A DNA stretch of 64,000 nt, from NCBI GenBank assembly GCA_038380435.1, contig JAWZYU010000698.1, forward strand, positions 1-64,000, in the 5' to 3' direction. The notes below the pieces were generated by a model. The model did not search any database. It saw only the letters and a program-made list of their open reading frames with translations, and was not told where the DNA came from. The first letter of the stretch is position 1. The number at the start of each line of letters is the position of its first letter. Position numbers and translations under genes: made by a program. The DNA is from Ryuthela nishihirai (lineage: Eukaryota > Arthropoda > Arachnida > Araneae > Heptathelidae). This document shows, one piece after another, positions 22,001 to 35,186 of the stretch.

Positions 22001-25000
22001 GGGGTACGCCATTTACATACACATTTCCAGGGGGTTCGTGAAGCATAAAAGGTTGAGAACCACTGATATATATGTTTTATTTTATTCCCATTGTTATACT
22101 ATAACTATAATTTTATCTATCTATACAAGGGGTACGCCAGTTACATACTAATTTCCAGGTGGTACGTGAAGCATAAAACGTTGAGAACCACTGATATATG
22201 TTTTATTTTATTCCCATTGTTATAATATAACTATAGTTTTATCTATCTTTACAAGGGGTTCGCCAGTTACATACACATTTTCAGGGGGTACGTGAAGCAT
22301 AAAACGTTGAGAACCACTGATATATATGTTTTATTTTATTCCCATTGTTATACTATAACTATAGTTTTAACTATCTATACAAGGGGTACGCCAGTTACAT
22401 ACACATTTCCAGGGGGTACGTGAAGCATAAAAGTTTGAGAACCACAGATATATATGTTTTATTTTATTCCTATTGTTATACTTTAACTATAGTTTTATCT
22501 ATCTATAAAAGGGGTACGCCAGTTATATACACATTTCCAGGGGGTTCGTGAAGCATAAAAGGTTGAGAACCACTGATATATATGTTTTATTTTATTCCCA
22601 TTGTTATACTATAACTATAGTTTTATCTATCTATACAAGGGGTACGCCAGTTACATACTAATTTCCAGGTGGTACGTGAAGCATAAAACGTTGAGAACCA
22701 CTGATATATGTTTTATTTTATTCCCATTGTTATAATATAACTATAGTTTTATCTGTCTATACAAGGGGTACACCAGTTACATACTCATTTCCAGGGGGTA
22801 CGTGAAGCATAAAAGGTTGAGAACCACTGATATATATGTTTTATTTTCTTCCCATTGTTATAGTATAATTATAGTTTTATCTATCTATACTAGGGGTACG
22901 CCAGTTACATACACATTTCCAGGGGGTACGTGAAGCATAAAACGTTGAGAACCACTGATATATATGTTTTATTTTATTCCCATTGTTATACAATAACTAT
23001 AGTTTTATCTATCTATACAAGTGGTACGCCAGTTACATACTCATTTCCAGGGGGTACGTGAAGCATAAAATATCGAGAACCAGTGATATATATGTTTTAT
23101 TTTATTTCCATTGTTATACTATAATTATAGTTTTATCTATCTATACTAGGGGTACGCCAGTTACATACACATTTCCAGGGGGTACGTGAAGCATAAAACG
23201 TTGAGAACTACTGATATATATGTTTTATTTTATTCCAATTGTTATACAATAACCAGAGTTTTATCTATGTATACAAGGGGTACGCCAGTTACATACTCAT
23301 TTCCAGGGGGTACGTGAAGCATAAAATATCGAGAACCACTGATATATACGCTTTATTTCATTTCCATTGTTATACTATAATTATAGTTTTATCTATCTAT
23401 ACTAGGGGTACGCCAGTTACATACACATTTCCAGGGGGTACGTGAAGCATAAAATGTTCAGAACCACTGATATATATGTTTTATTTTATTCCCATTGTTC
23501 TACTATAACTATAGTTTTATCTATCTTTACAAGGGATACGCCAGTTACAAACACATTTCCAGGGGGTACGTGAAGCATAAAAGGTTGAGAACCACTGATA
23601 TATATGTTTTATTGTATTCCCATTGTTATACTATAACTGTAGTTTTATCTATCTATACAAGGGGTACGCCAGTTACATACACATTTCCAGGTTGTACGTG
23701 AAGCATAAAAGGTTGAGAACTACTGATATATATATATATGTTTTATTTTATTCCCATTGTTATACTATAACTATAGTTTTATCTATCTTTAGAAGGGGTT
23801 CGCCAGTTACATACACATTTCCAGGGGGTACGTGAAGCATAAAACGTTGAGAACCACTGATATATATGTTTTATTTTATTCCCATTGTTATACTATAACT
23901 ATAGTTTTATCTATCTATAAAAGGGGTACGCCAGTTACATACACATTTCCAGGGGGTTCGAGAAGCATAAAAGGTTGAGAACCACTGATATATATGTTTT
24001 ATTTTATTCCCATTGTTATACTATAACTATAGTTTTATCTATCTATACAAGGGGTACGCCAGTTACATACTAATTTCCAGGTGGTACGTGAAGCATAAAA
24101 CGTTGAGAACCACTGATATATGTTTTATTTTATTCCCATTGTTATAATATAACTATAGTTTTATCTGTCTATACAAGGGGTACACCAGTTACATACTCAT
24201 TTCCAGGGGGTACGTGAAGCATAAAAGGTTGACAACCACTGATATATATGTTTTATTTTCTTCCCATTGTTATACTATAACTATAGTTTTATCTATCTAT
24301 ACAAGGGGTACCCCAGTTACATACACATTTCCAGGGGGTACGTTAAGCATAAAAGGTTGAGAACCACTGATATATGTGTTTTATTTTATTCCCATTGTTA
24401 TACTATAACTATAGTTTTAACTATCTATACAAGGGGTACGCCAGTTACATACACATTTCCAGGGGGTACGTGAAGCATAAAAGGTTGAGAACCACAGATA
24501 TATATCTTTTATTTTATTCCCATTGTTATACTTTAACTATAGTTTTATCTATCTATACAAAGAGTATGCCAGTTACATACATATTTCCAGGGGGTACGTG
24601 AAGCATAAATGTTTGAGAACCACTGATATATATGTTTTATTTTATTCCCTTTGTTATACTTTAACGATAGTTTTATCTATCTATACAAGGGGTATGCCAG
24701 TTACATACACATTTCCAGGGGGTACGTGAAGTATAAAAGGTTGAGAACCACTGATATATATGTTTTATTTTATTCCCATTGTTATACTATAATTATAGTT
24801 TTATCTATCTATACTAGGGATACGCCAGTTACATACACATTTCCAGGGGGTACGTGAAGCATAAAACGTTGAGAACCACTGATATATATGTTTTATTTTA
24901 TTCCCATTGTTATACTATAACTATACTTTTATCTATCTATACAAGGGGTATGCCAGTTACATACACATTTCCAGGGGGTACGTGAAGTATAAAAGGTTGA

Positions 25001-28000
25001 GAACCACTGATATATATGTTTTATTTTATTCCCATTGTTATACTATAATTATAGTTTTATCTATCTATACTAGGGATACGCCAGTTACATACACATTTCC
25101 AGGGGGTACGTGAAGCATAAAACGTTGAGAACCACTGATATATATGTTTTATTTTATTCCCATTGTTATACTATAACTATAGTTTTATCTATCTATACAA
25201 GGGGTACGCCAGTTACATACTAATTTCCAGGTGGTACGTGAAGCATAAAACGTTGAGAACCACTGATATATGTTTTATTTTATTCCCATTGTTATAATAT
25301 AACTATAGTTTTATCTGTCTATACAAGGGGTACACCAGTTACATACACATTTCCAGGGGGTACGTGAAGCATAAAAGGTTGAGAACCACAGATATATATG
25401 TTTTATTTTATTCCCATTGTTATACTATAACTATAGTTTTATCTATCTATACAAGGGGTATGCCAGTTACATACACATTTCCAGGGGGTACGTGAAGTAT
25501 AAAAGGTTGAGAACCACTGATATATATGTTTTATTTTATTCCCATTGTTATACTATAATTATAGTTTTATCTATCTATACTAGGGGTACGCCAGTTACAT
25601 ACACATTTCCAGGGGGTACGTGAAGCATAAAACGTTGAGAACCACTGATATATATGTTTTATTTTATTCCCATTGTTATACAATAACTATAGTTTTATCT
25701 ATCTATACAAGGGGTACGCCACTTACATACACATTTCCAGGGGGTTCGTGAAGCATAAAAGGTTGAGAACCACTGATATATATGTTTTATTTTATTCCCA
25801 TTGTTATACTATAATTATAGTTTTATCTATCTATAAAAGGGGTACGCCAGTTACATATACATTTCCAGGGGGTACGTGAAGCATAAAACGTTGAGAACCA
25901 CTGATATATATGTTTTATTTTTTTCCCATTGTTATACTATAACTATAGTTTTATCTATCGGTAAAAGGGGTATGCCAGTTACATACACATTTCCAGGGGG
26001 TTCGTGAAGCATAAAGGTTGAGAACCACTGATATATACTCATTTCCAGGGGGTACGTGAAGCATAAAAGATCGAGAACCAGTGATATATATGTTTTATTT
26101 CATTTCCATTGTTATACTATAATTATAGTTTTATCTATCTATACTAAGGGTACGCCAGTTACATACACATTTCCAGGGGGTACGTGAAGCATAAAACGTT
26201 GAGAACTACTGATATATATGTTTTATTTTATTCCAATTGTTATACAATAACCAGAGTTTTATCTATCTATACAAGGGGTACGCCAGTTACATACTCATTT
26301 CCAGGGGGTACGTGAAGCATAAAATATCGAGAACCACTGATATACACGTTTTATTTCATTTCCATTGTTATACTATAATTATAGTTTTATCTATCTATAC
26401 TAGGGGTACGCCAGTTACATACACATTTCCAGGGGGTACGTGAAGCATAAAATGTTCAGAACCACTGATATATATGTTTTATTTTATTCCCATTGTTCTA
26501 CTATAACTATAGTTTTATCTATCTTTACAAGGGATACGCCAGTTACAAACACATTTCCAGGGGGTACGTGAAGCATAAAAGGTTGAGAACCACTGATATA
26601 TATGTTTTATTGTACTCCCATTGTTATACTATAACTGTAGTTTTATCTATCTATAAAAGGGGTACGCCATTTACATACACATTTCCAGGGGGTTCGTGAA
26701 GCATAAAAGGTTGAGAACCACTGATATATATGTTTTATTTTATTCCCATTGTTATACTATAACTATAGTTTTATCTATCTATACAAGGGGTACGCCAGTT
26801 ACATACTAATTTCCAGGTGGTACGTGAAGCATAAAACGTTGAGAACCACTGATATATGTTTTATTTTATTCCCATTGTTATAATATAACTATAGTTTTAT
26901 CTATCTTTACAAGGGGTTCGCCAGTTACATACACATTTCCAGGGGGTACGTGAAGCATAAAACGTTGAGAACCACTGATATATATGTTTTATTTTATTCC
27001 CATTGTTATACTATAACTATAGTTTTAACTATCTATACAAGGGGTACGCCAGTTACATACACATTTCCAGGGGGTACGTGAAGCATAAAAGTTTGAGAAC
27101 CACAGATATATATATTTTATTTTATTCGTATTGTTATACTTTAACTATAGTTTTATCTATCTATAAAAGGGGTACGCCAGTTACATACACATTTCCAGGG
27201 GGTTCGTGAAGCATAAAAGTTTGAGAACCACTGATATATATGTTTTATTTTATTCCCATTGTTATACTATAACTATAGTTTTATCTATCTATACAAGGGG
27301 TACGCCAGTTACATACTAATTTCCAGGTGGTACGTGAAGCATAAAACTTTGAGAACCACTGATATATGTTTTATTTTATTCCCATTGTTATAATATAACT
27401 ATAGTTTTATCTGTCTATACAAGGGGTACACCAGTTACATACTCATTTCCAGGGGGTACGTGAAGCATAAAAGGTTGAGAACCACTGATATATATGTTTT
27501 ATTTTCTTCCCATTGTTATACTATAACTATAGTTTTATCTATCTATACAAGGGGTACGCCAGTTACATACACATTTCCAGGGGGTACGTTAAGCATAAAA
27601 GGTTGAGAACCACTGATATATGTGTTTTATTTTATTCCCATTGTTATACTATAACTATAGTTTTAACTATCTATACAAGGGGTACGCCAGTTACATACAC
27701 ATTTCCAGAGGGTACGTGAAGCATAAAAGGTTGAGAACCACAGATATATATCTTTTATTTTATTCCCATTGTTATACTTTAACTATAGTTTTATCTATCT
27801 ATACAAGGGGTATGCCAGTTACATACACATTTCCAGGGGGTACGTGAAGCATAAAAGTTTGAGAACCACTGATATATATGTTTTATTTTATTCCCATTGT
27901 TATACTTTAACTATAGTTTTATCTATCTATACAAGGGGTATGCCAGTTACATACACATTTCCAGGGGGTACGTGAAGCATAAAAGGTTGAGAACCACTGA

Positions 28001-31000
28001 TATATGTGTTTTATTTTATTCCCATTGTTATACTATAACTATAGTTTTTTCTATCTATACAAGGGGTACGCCAGTTACATACACATTTCCAGGGGGTACG
28101 TGAAGCATAAAAGGTTGAGAACCACAGATATATATGTTTTATTTTATTCCCATTGTTATACTATAACTATAATTTTATCTATCTATACAAGGGGTATGCC
28201 AGTTACATACACATTTCCAGGGGGTACGTGAAGTATAAAAGGTTGAGAACTACTGATATATATGTTTTATTTTATTCCCATTGTTATAGTATAATTATAG
28301 TTTTATCTATCTATACTAGGGGTACGCCAGTTACATACACATTTCCAGGGGGTACGTGAAGCATAAAACGTTGAAAACCACTGATATATATGTTTTATTT
28401 TATTCCCATTGTTATACAATAACTATAGTTTTATCTATCTATACAAGGGGTACGCCACTTACATACACATTTCCAGGGGGTTCGTGAAGCATAAAAGGTT
28501 GAGAACCACTGATATATATGTTTTATTTTATTCCCATTGTTATACTATAATTATAGTTTTATCTATCTATAAAAGGGGTACGCCAGTTACATATACATTT
28601 CCAGGGGGTACGTGAAGCATAAAACGTTGAGAACCACTGATATATATGTTTTATTTTTTTCCCATTGTTATACTATAACTATAATTTTATCTATCTGTAA
28701 AAGGGGTATGCCAGTTACATACACATTTCCAGGGGGTTCGTGAAGCATAAAAGGTTGAGAACCACTGATATATATGTTTTATTTTATTCCCATTGTTATA
28801 CTATAATTATAGTTTTATCTATCTATACTAGGGATACACTAGTTACATACACATTTCCAGGGGGTACGTGAAGCATAAAACGTTGAGAACCACTGATATA
28901 TATGTTTTATTTTATTCCCATTGTTATACAATAACTATAGTTTTATCTATCTATACAAGGGGTACGCCAGTTACATACTCATTTCCAGGGGGTACGTGAA
29001 GCATAAAATATCGAGAACCAGTGATATATATGTTTTATTTTATTTCCATTGTTATACTATAATTATAGTTTTATCTATCTATACTAGGGGTACGCCAGTT
29101 ACATACACATTTCCAGGGGGTACGTGAAGCATAAAACGTTGAGAACTACTGATATATATGTTTTATTTTATTCCAATTGTTATACAATAACCAGAGTTTT
29201 ATCTATGTATACAAGGGGTACGCCAGTTACATACTCATTTCCAGGGGGTACGTGAAGCATAAAATATCGAGAACCACTGATATATACGTTTTATTTCATT
29301 TCCATTGTTATACTATAATTATAGTTTTATCTATCTATACTAGGGGTACGCCAGTTACATACACATTTCCAGGGGGTACGTGAAGCATAAAATGTTCAGA
29401 ACCACTGATATATATGTTTTATTTTATTCCCATTGTTCTACTATAACTATAGTTTTATCTATCTTTACAAGGGATACGCCAGTTACAAACACATTTCCAG
29501 GGGGTACGTGAAGCATAAAAGGTTGAGAACCACTGATATATATGTTTTATTGTATTCCCATTGTTATATTATAACTGTAGTTTTATCTATCTATACAAGG
29601 GGTACGCCAGTTACATACACATTTCCAGGTTGTACGTGAAGCATAAAAGGTTGAGAACTACTGATATATATATGTTTTATTTTATTCCCATTGTTATACT
29701 ATAACTATAGTTTTATCTATCTTTAGAAGGGGTTCGCCAGTTACATACACATTTCCAGGGGGTACGTGAAGCATAAAACGTTGAGAACCACTGATATATA
29801 TGTTTTATTTTATTCCCATTGTTATACTATAATTATAGTTTTATCTATCTATAAAAGGGGTACGCCAGTTACATACACATTTCCAGGGGGTTCGAGAAGC
29901 ATAAAAGGTTGAGAACCACTGATATATATGTTTTATTTTATTCCCATTGTTATACTATAACTATAGTTTTATCTATCTATACAAGGGGTACGCCAGTTAC
30001 ATACTAATTTCCAGGTGGTACGTGAAGCATAAAACGTTGAGAACCACTGATATATGTTTTATTTTATTCCCATTGTTATAATATAACTATAGTTTTATCT
30101 GTCTATACAAGGGGTACACCAGTTACATACTCATTTCCAGGGGGTACGTGAAGCATAAAAGGTTGAGAACCACTGATATATATGTTTTATTTTCTTCCCA
30201 TTGTTATACTATAACTATAGTTTTATCTATCTATACAAGGGGTACGCCAGTTACATACACATTTCCAGGGGGTACGTTAAGCATAAAAGGTTGAGAACCA
30301 CTGATATATGTGTTTTATTTTATTCCCATTGTTATACTATAACTATAGTTTTAACTATCTATACAAGGGGTACGCCAGTTACATACACATTTCCAGGGGG
30401 TACGTGAAGCATAAAAGGTTGAGAACCACAGATATATATCTTTTATTTTATTCCCATTGTTATACTTTAACTATAGTTTTATCTATCTATACAAGGAGTA
30501 TGCCAGTTACATACATATTTCCAGGGGGTACGTGAAGCATAAATGTTTGAGAACCACTGATATATATGTTTTATTTTATTCCCTTTGTTATACTTTAACG
30601 ATAGTTTTATCTATCTATACAAGGGGTATGCCAGTTACATACACATTTCCAGGGGGTACGTGAAGCATAAAAGGTTGAGAACCACTGATATATGTGTTTT
30701 ATTTTATTCCCATTGTTATACTATAACTATAGTTTTATCTATCTATACAAGGGGTACGCCAGTTACATACACATTTCCAGGGGGTACGTGAAGCATAAAA
30801 GGTTGAGAACCACAGATATATATGTTTTATTTTATTCCCATTGTTATACTATAACTATAGTTTTATCTATCTATACAAGGGGTATGCCAGTTACATACAC
30901 ATTTCCAGGGGGTACGTGAAGTATAAAAGGTTGAGAACCACTGATATATATGTTTTATTTTATTCCCATTGTTATACTATAATTATAGTTTTATCTATCT

Positions 31001-34000
31001 ATACTAGGGATACGCCAGTTACATACACATTTCCAGGGGGTACGTGAAGCATAAAACGTTGAGAACCACTGATATATATGTTTTATTTTATTCCCATTGT
31101 TATACAATAACTATAGTTTTATCTATCTATACAAGGGGTACGCCACTTACATACACATTTCCAGGGGGTTCGTGAAGCATAAAAGGTTGAGAACCACTGA
31201 TATATATTTTATTTTATTCCCATTGTTATACTATAATTATAGTTTTATCTATCTATAAAAGGGGTACGCCAGTTACATATACATTTCCAGGGGGTACGTG
31301 AAGCATAAAACGTTGAGAACCACTGATATATATGTTTTATTTTTTTCCCATTGTTATACTATAATTATACTTTTATCTATCTATACTAGGGGTACGCCAG
31401 TTACATACACATTTCCAGGGGGTACGTGAAGCACAAAAGGTTGAGAACCACTGATATATATGTTTTATTTTATTCCCATTGTTATACTATAATTATAATT
31501 TTATCTATCTATACTAGGGGTACGCCAGTTACATACACATTTCCAGGGGGTACGTGAAGCATAAACGTTGAGAACCACTGATATATATGTTTTATTTTAT
31601 TCCCATTGTTATACTATATCTATAGTTTTATCTATCTATAAAAGTGGTATGCCAGTTACATATACATTTCCAGGGGGTACGTGAAGCATAAAACGTTGAG
31701 AACCACTGATATATATGTTTTATTTTATTCCCATTGTTATACTATAATTATAGTTTTATCTATCTATAAAAGGGGTACGCCAGTTACATACACATTTCCA
31801 GGGGGTACGTGAAGCATAAAACGTTGAGAACCACTGATATATATGTTTTATTTTATTCCCATTGTTATACTATAACTATAGTTTTATCTATCTATAAAAG
31901 GGGTATGCCAGTTACATGCATATTTCCAGGGGGTTCGTGAAGCATAAAAGGTTGAGAACCACTGATATATATGTTTTATTTTATTCCCATTGTTATACTA
32001 TAATTATAGTTTTATCTATCTATAAAAGGGGTACGCCAGTTACATACACATTTCCAGGGGGTACGTGAAGCATAAAACGTTGAGAACCACTGATATATAT
32101 GTTTTATTTTATTCCCATTGTTATACTATAACTATAGTTTTATCTATCTGTAAAAGGGGTATGCCAGTTACATACACATTTCCAGGGGGTTCGTGAAGCA
32201 TAAAAGGTTGAGAACCACTGATATATATGTTTTATTTTATTCCCATTGTTATACTATAATTATAGTTTTATCTATCTATACTAGGGATACACCAGTTACA
32301 TACACATTTCCAGGGGGTACGTGAAGCATAAAACGTTGAGAACCACTGATATATATGTTTTATTTTACTCCCATTGTTATACAATAACTATAGTTTTATC
32401 AATCTATACAAGGGGTACGCCAGTTACATACTCATTTCCAGGGGGTACGTGAAGCATAAATTGTCGAGAACCAGTGATATATATGTTTTATTTCATTTCC
32501 ATTGTTATACTATAATTATAGTTTTATCTATCTATACTAGGGGTACGCCAGTTACATAGACATTTCCAGGGGTACGTGAAGCATAAAACGTTGAGAACCA
32601 CTGATATATATGTTTTATTTTTTTCCCATTGTTATACTATAACTATAGTTTTATCTATCTTTACAAGGGATACGCCAGTTACAAACACATTTCCAGGGGG
32701 TACCTGAAGCATAAAAGGTTGAGAACCACTGATATATATGTTTTATTGTATTCCCATTATTATACTATAACTGTAGTTTTATCTATCTATACAAGGGGTA
32801 CGCCAGTTACATACACATTTCCAGGGGGTACGTGAAGCATAAAAGGTTGAGAACCACTGATATATATATATGTTTTATTTTATTCCCATTGTTATACTAT
32901 AACTATAGTTTTATCTATCTTTACAAGGGATACGCCAGTTACAAACACATTTCCAGGGGGTACCTGAAGCATAAAAGGTTGAGAACCACTGATATTAATG
33001 TTTTATTGTATTCCCATTATTATACTATAACTGTAGTTTTATCTATCTATACAAAGGGTACGCCAGTTACATACACATTTCCAGGGGGTACGTGAAGCAT
33101 AAAAGGTTGAGAACCACTGATATATATATATGTTTTATTTTATTCCCATTGTTATACTATAACTATAGTTTTATCTATCTATACAAGGGGTACGCCAGTT
33201 ACATACACATTTCCAGGGGGTATGTGAAGCATAAAAGGTTGAGAACCACTGATATATATATATGTTTTATTTTATTCCCATTGTTATACTATAACTATAG
33301 TTTTATCTATCTTTACAAGGGGTTCGCCAGTTACATACACATTTCCAGGGGGTACGTGAAGCATAAAACGTTGAGAACCACTGATATATATGTTTTATTT
33401 TATTCCCATTGTTATACTATAACTATAGTTTTATCTATCTATAAAAGGGGTACGCCAGTTACATACACATTTCCAGGGGGTTCGTGAAGGATAAAAGGTT
33501 GAGAACCACTGATATATATGTTTTATTTTATTCCCATTGTTATACTATAATTACAGTTTTATCTATCTATACTAGGGGTACGCCAGTTACATACACATTT
33601 CCATTGGGTACGTGAAGCATAAAATGTTGAGAACCACTGATATATATGTTTTATTTTATTCCCATTGTTATTCAATAACCATAGTTTTATCTATCTATAC
33701 AAGGGGTACGCCAGTTACATACTCATTTCCAGGGGGTACGTGAAGCATAAAAGGTTGAGAACCACTGATATATATGTTTTATTTTATTCCCATTGTTATA
33801 CTATAACTATAGTTTTATCTATCTATAAAAGGGGTACGCCAGTTACATACACATTTCCAGGGGGTTCGTGAAGCATAAAAGGTTGAGAACCACTGATATA
33901 TATATGTTTTATTTTATTCCCATTGTTATACTATAATTATAGTTTTATCTATCTATACTAGGGGTACGCCAGTTACATACACATTTCCAGGGGGTACGTG

Positions 34001-34409
34001 AAGCATAAAATGTTGAGAACCACTGATATATATGTTTTATTTTATTCCCATTGTTATACTATAACTATAGTTTTATCTATCTATACAAGGGGTACGCCAC
34101 TTACATACACATTTCCAGGAGTTACGTGAAGCATAAAAGGTTGAGAACCACTGATATATATGTTTTATTTTTTTCCCATTGTTATACTGTAACTATATTT
34201 TTATCTATCTATGCAAGGGGTACGCCAGTTACAAACTCATTTCCAGGGAGTACGTGAAGCATAAAATGTTGAGAATCACTGATATATATGTTTTATTTCA
34301 TTTCCATTGTTATACTATAATTATCGTTTTATCTATCTGTACAAGGGGTACGCCAGTTACATACACATTTCCAGGGGGTACGTGAAGCATAAAAGGTTGA
34401 GAACCACTG
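16043..34409 (+). mobile_element. 18.4-kb hAT-like non-autonomous element with about 140 copies of a 128-bp repeat
   Basis: The left end TAGGGGTTCTCAAC and the right end GGTTGAGAACCACTG are inverted repeats of the hAT type, and the exact 8-bp duplication TTATAGAG flanks the whole. The first ~95 bp are unique to the left end (GGGGTGCGCCGTGAGAGCTC, GATCTAGTAACAAAG). The rest is a tandem array of a 128-bp AT-rich unit (CCCATTGTTATACTATAACT, TTTTATCTATCTATACAAGG, GGTACGCCAGTTACATACAC, GTGAAGCATAAAAGGTTGAG). No transposase or other gene is present. Open frames of 68-131 codons follow the repeat period, and since 128 is not a multiple of three they cross units in shifting frames and are not genes. 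It fills most of the intron between exons D and E. Confidence 0.9.
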
Positions 34410-34417
34410 TTATAGAG
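34410..34417 (+). repeat. Right 8-bp target-site duplication TTATAGAG
   Basis: Exact partner of 16035-16042, directly after the right terminal CACTG. Confidence 0.9.
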
Positions 34418-34677
34418 TATAAATGAATCGACCCAAGCGATTCAGTTCATGGCCATATCCAGAAGAATTTGAAATTCTGATTGATCTAATTATGCATGGA
34501 GTGACGGTTTCATACTATTGATAGAGAAAAATTTAAAACAGATTTAATAATCTTTATTTTATTAAATCAGTGCCAAAAATGAATTAATGTCTTATTAATT
34601 AATGCGTCCAGTTCAAAAATAAACTCATAAGTGCTCAATCTTGTTCCTTGCTGCTAACGTCTTTTCTTTGTTCTTAG

Positions 34678-34968
34678 CGAACAACATCTGTTTCCACGGC
34701 CAATGCAGCTCTTACTGCGATACTGCCCACGCGATATGTGGCCAGCCGGACACCCTGGAAGGGAGTTTCGCCGCCTTTCTACCTCCGAAGACGCTCAGTC
34801 CGAGACGAACTTGGCGCAACCCTTGGCGGAGATCGTACCACAAATTACGGAAAGCAGACTGGGAAGTCAGTGACGATTATTGCAATCTGGTTCGAAACAC
34901 GCCTCCTTATAATAGGCCAACGAGACTGGCGGATGTGGTCGATATGTCGATTCTGGATTTCCTGATAG
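34678..34968 (+). CDS. FAM20C: FAM20C-like kinase, exon E
   Basis: A 291-nt exon between the acceptor GTTCTTAG and the donor GTAGGT. It encodes about 97 residues: [20 protein letters not shown] near the start (four Cys of the family's disulfide region), [21 protein letters not shown], then [19 protein letters not shown] and [22 protein letters not shown] and the TPPY motif point to the FAM20C/A branch rather than FAM20B. In the family the next residues are the catalytic Asp-containing DRHH loop and the metal-binding Asp. I could not find them anywhere downstream, so the gene continues beyond 64000. Confidence 0.95.
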
Positions 34969-35175
34969 GTAGGTCGGATTCTCACCGTCAGTTTTTGCTG
35001 ACATTGATTGTTTTTAACAAAAATAAAATCATAGTACGAGGTGTCAAAATCCCGGCCTTTTATGAAGCTCGAAACCAAGTTTTTGCATATGCTACTAAGT
35101 AGGCTGTAAAACATAAACAAAAATGCTTCTGAAATAATAAAGTTAGGTTGTTTAACCTCAGATCCAAGTGCGTAG
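34969..35175. other. Start of the next FAM20-like intron
   Basis: Begins with the donor GTAGGT of exon E. No gene is seen before the next SINE. The + strand open frame running on past 34968 is read-through of the exon into the intron. Confidence 0.6.
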
Positions 35176-35186
35176 CAAAGGTGCAT

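Noticed and set aside
9540..34400. Dozens of 68-131-codon frames starting MLYYNYSFIYLYKG
   Set aside because: They repeat with the 128-bp unit, cross unit borders in shifting frames and encode low-complexity Tyr/Ile text; they are by-products of the array.
9458..34409. CRISPR-like arrays (regular repeats)
   Set aside because: The repeats have no unique spacers between them, the genome is animal and there are no cas genes; these are satellite-type tandem repeats inside a transposon.
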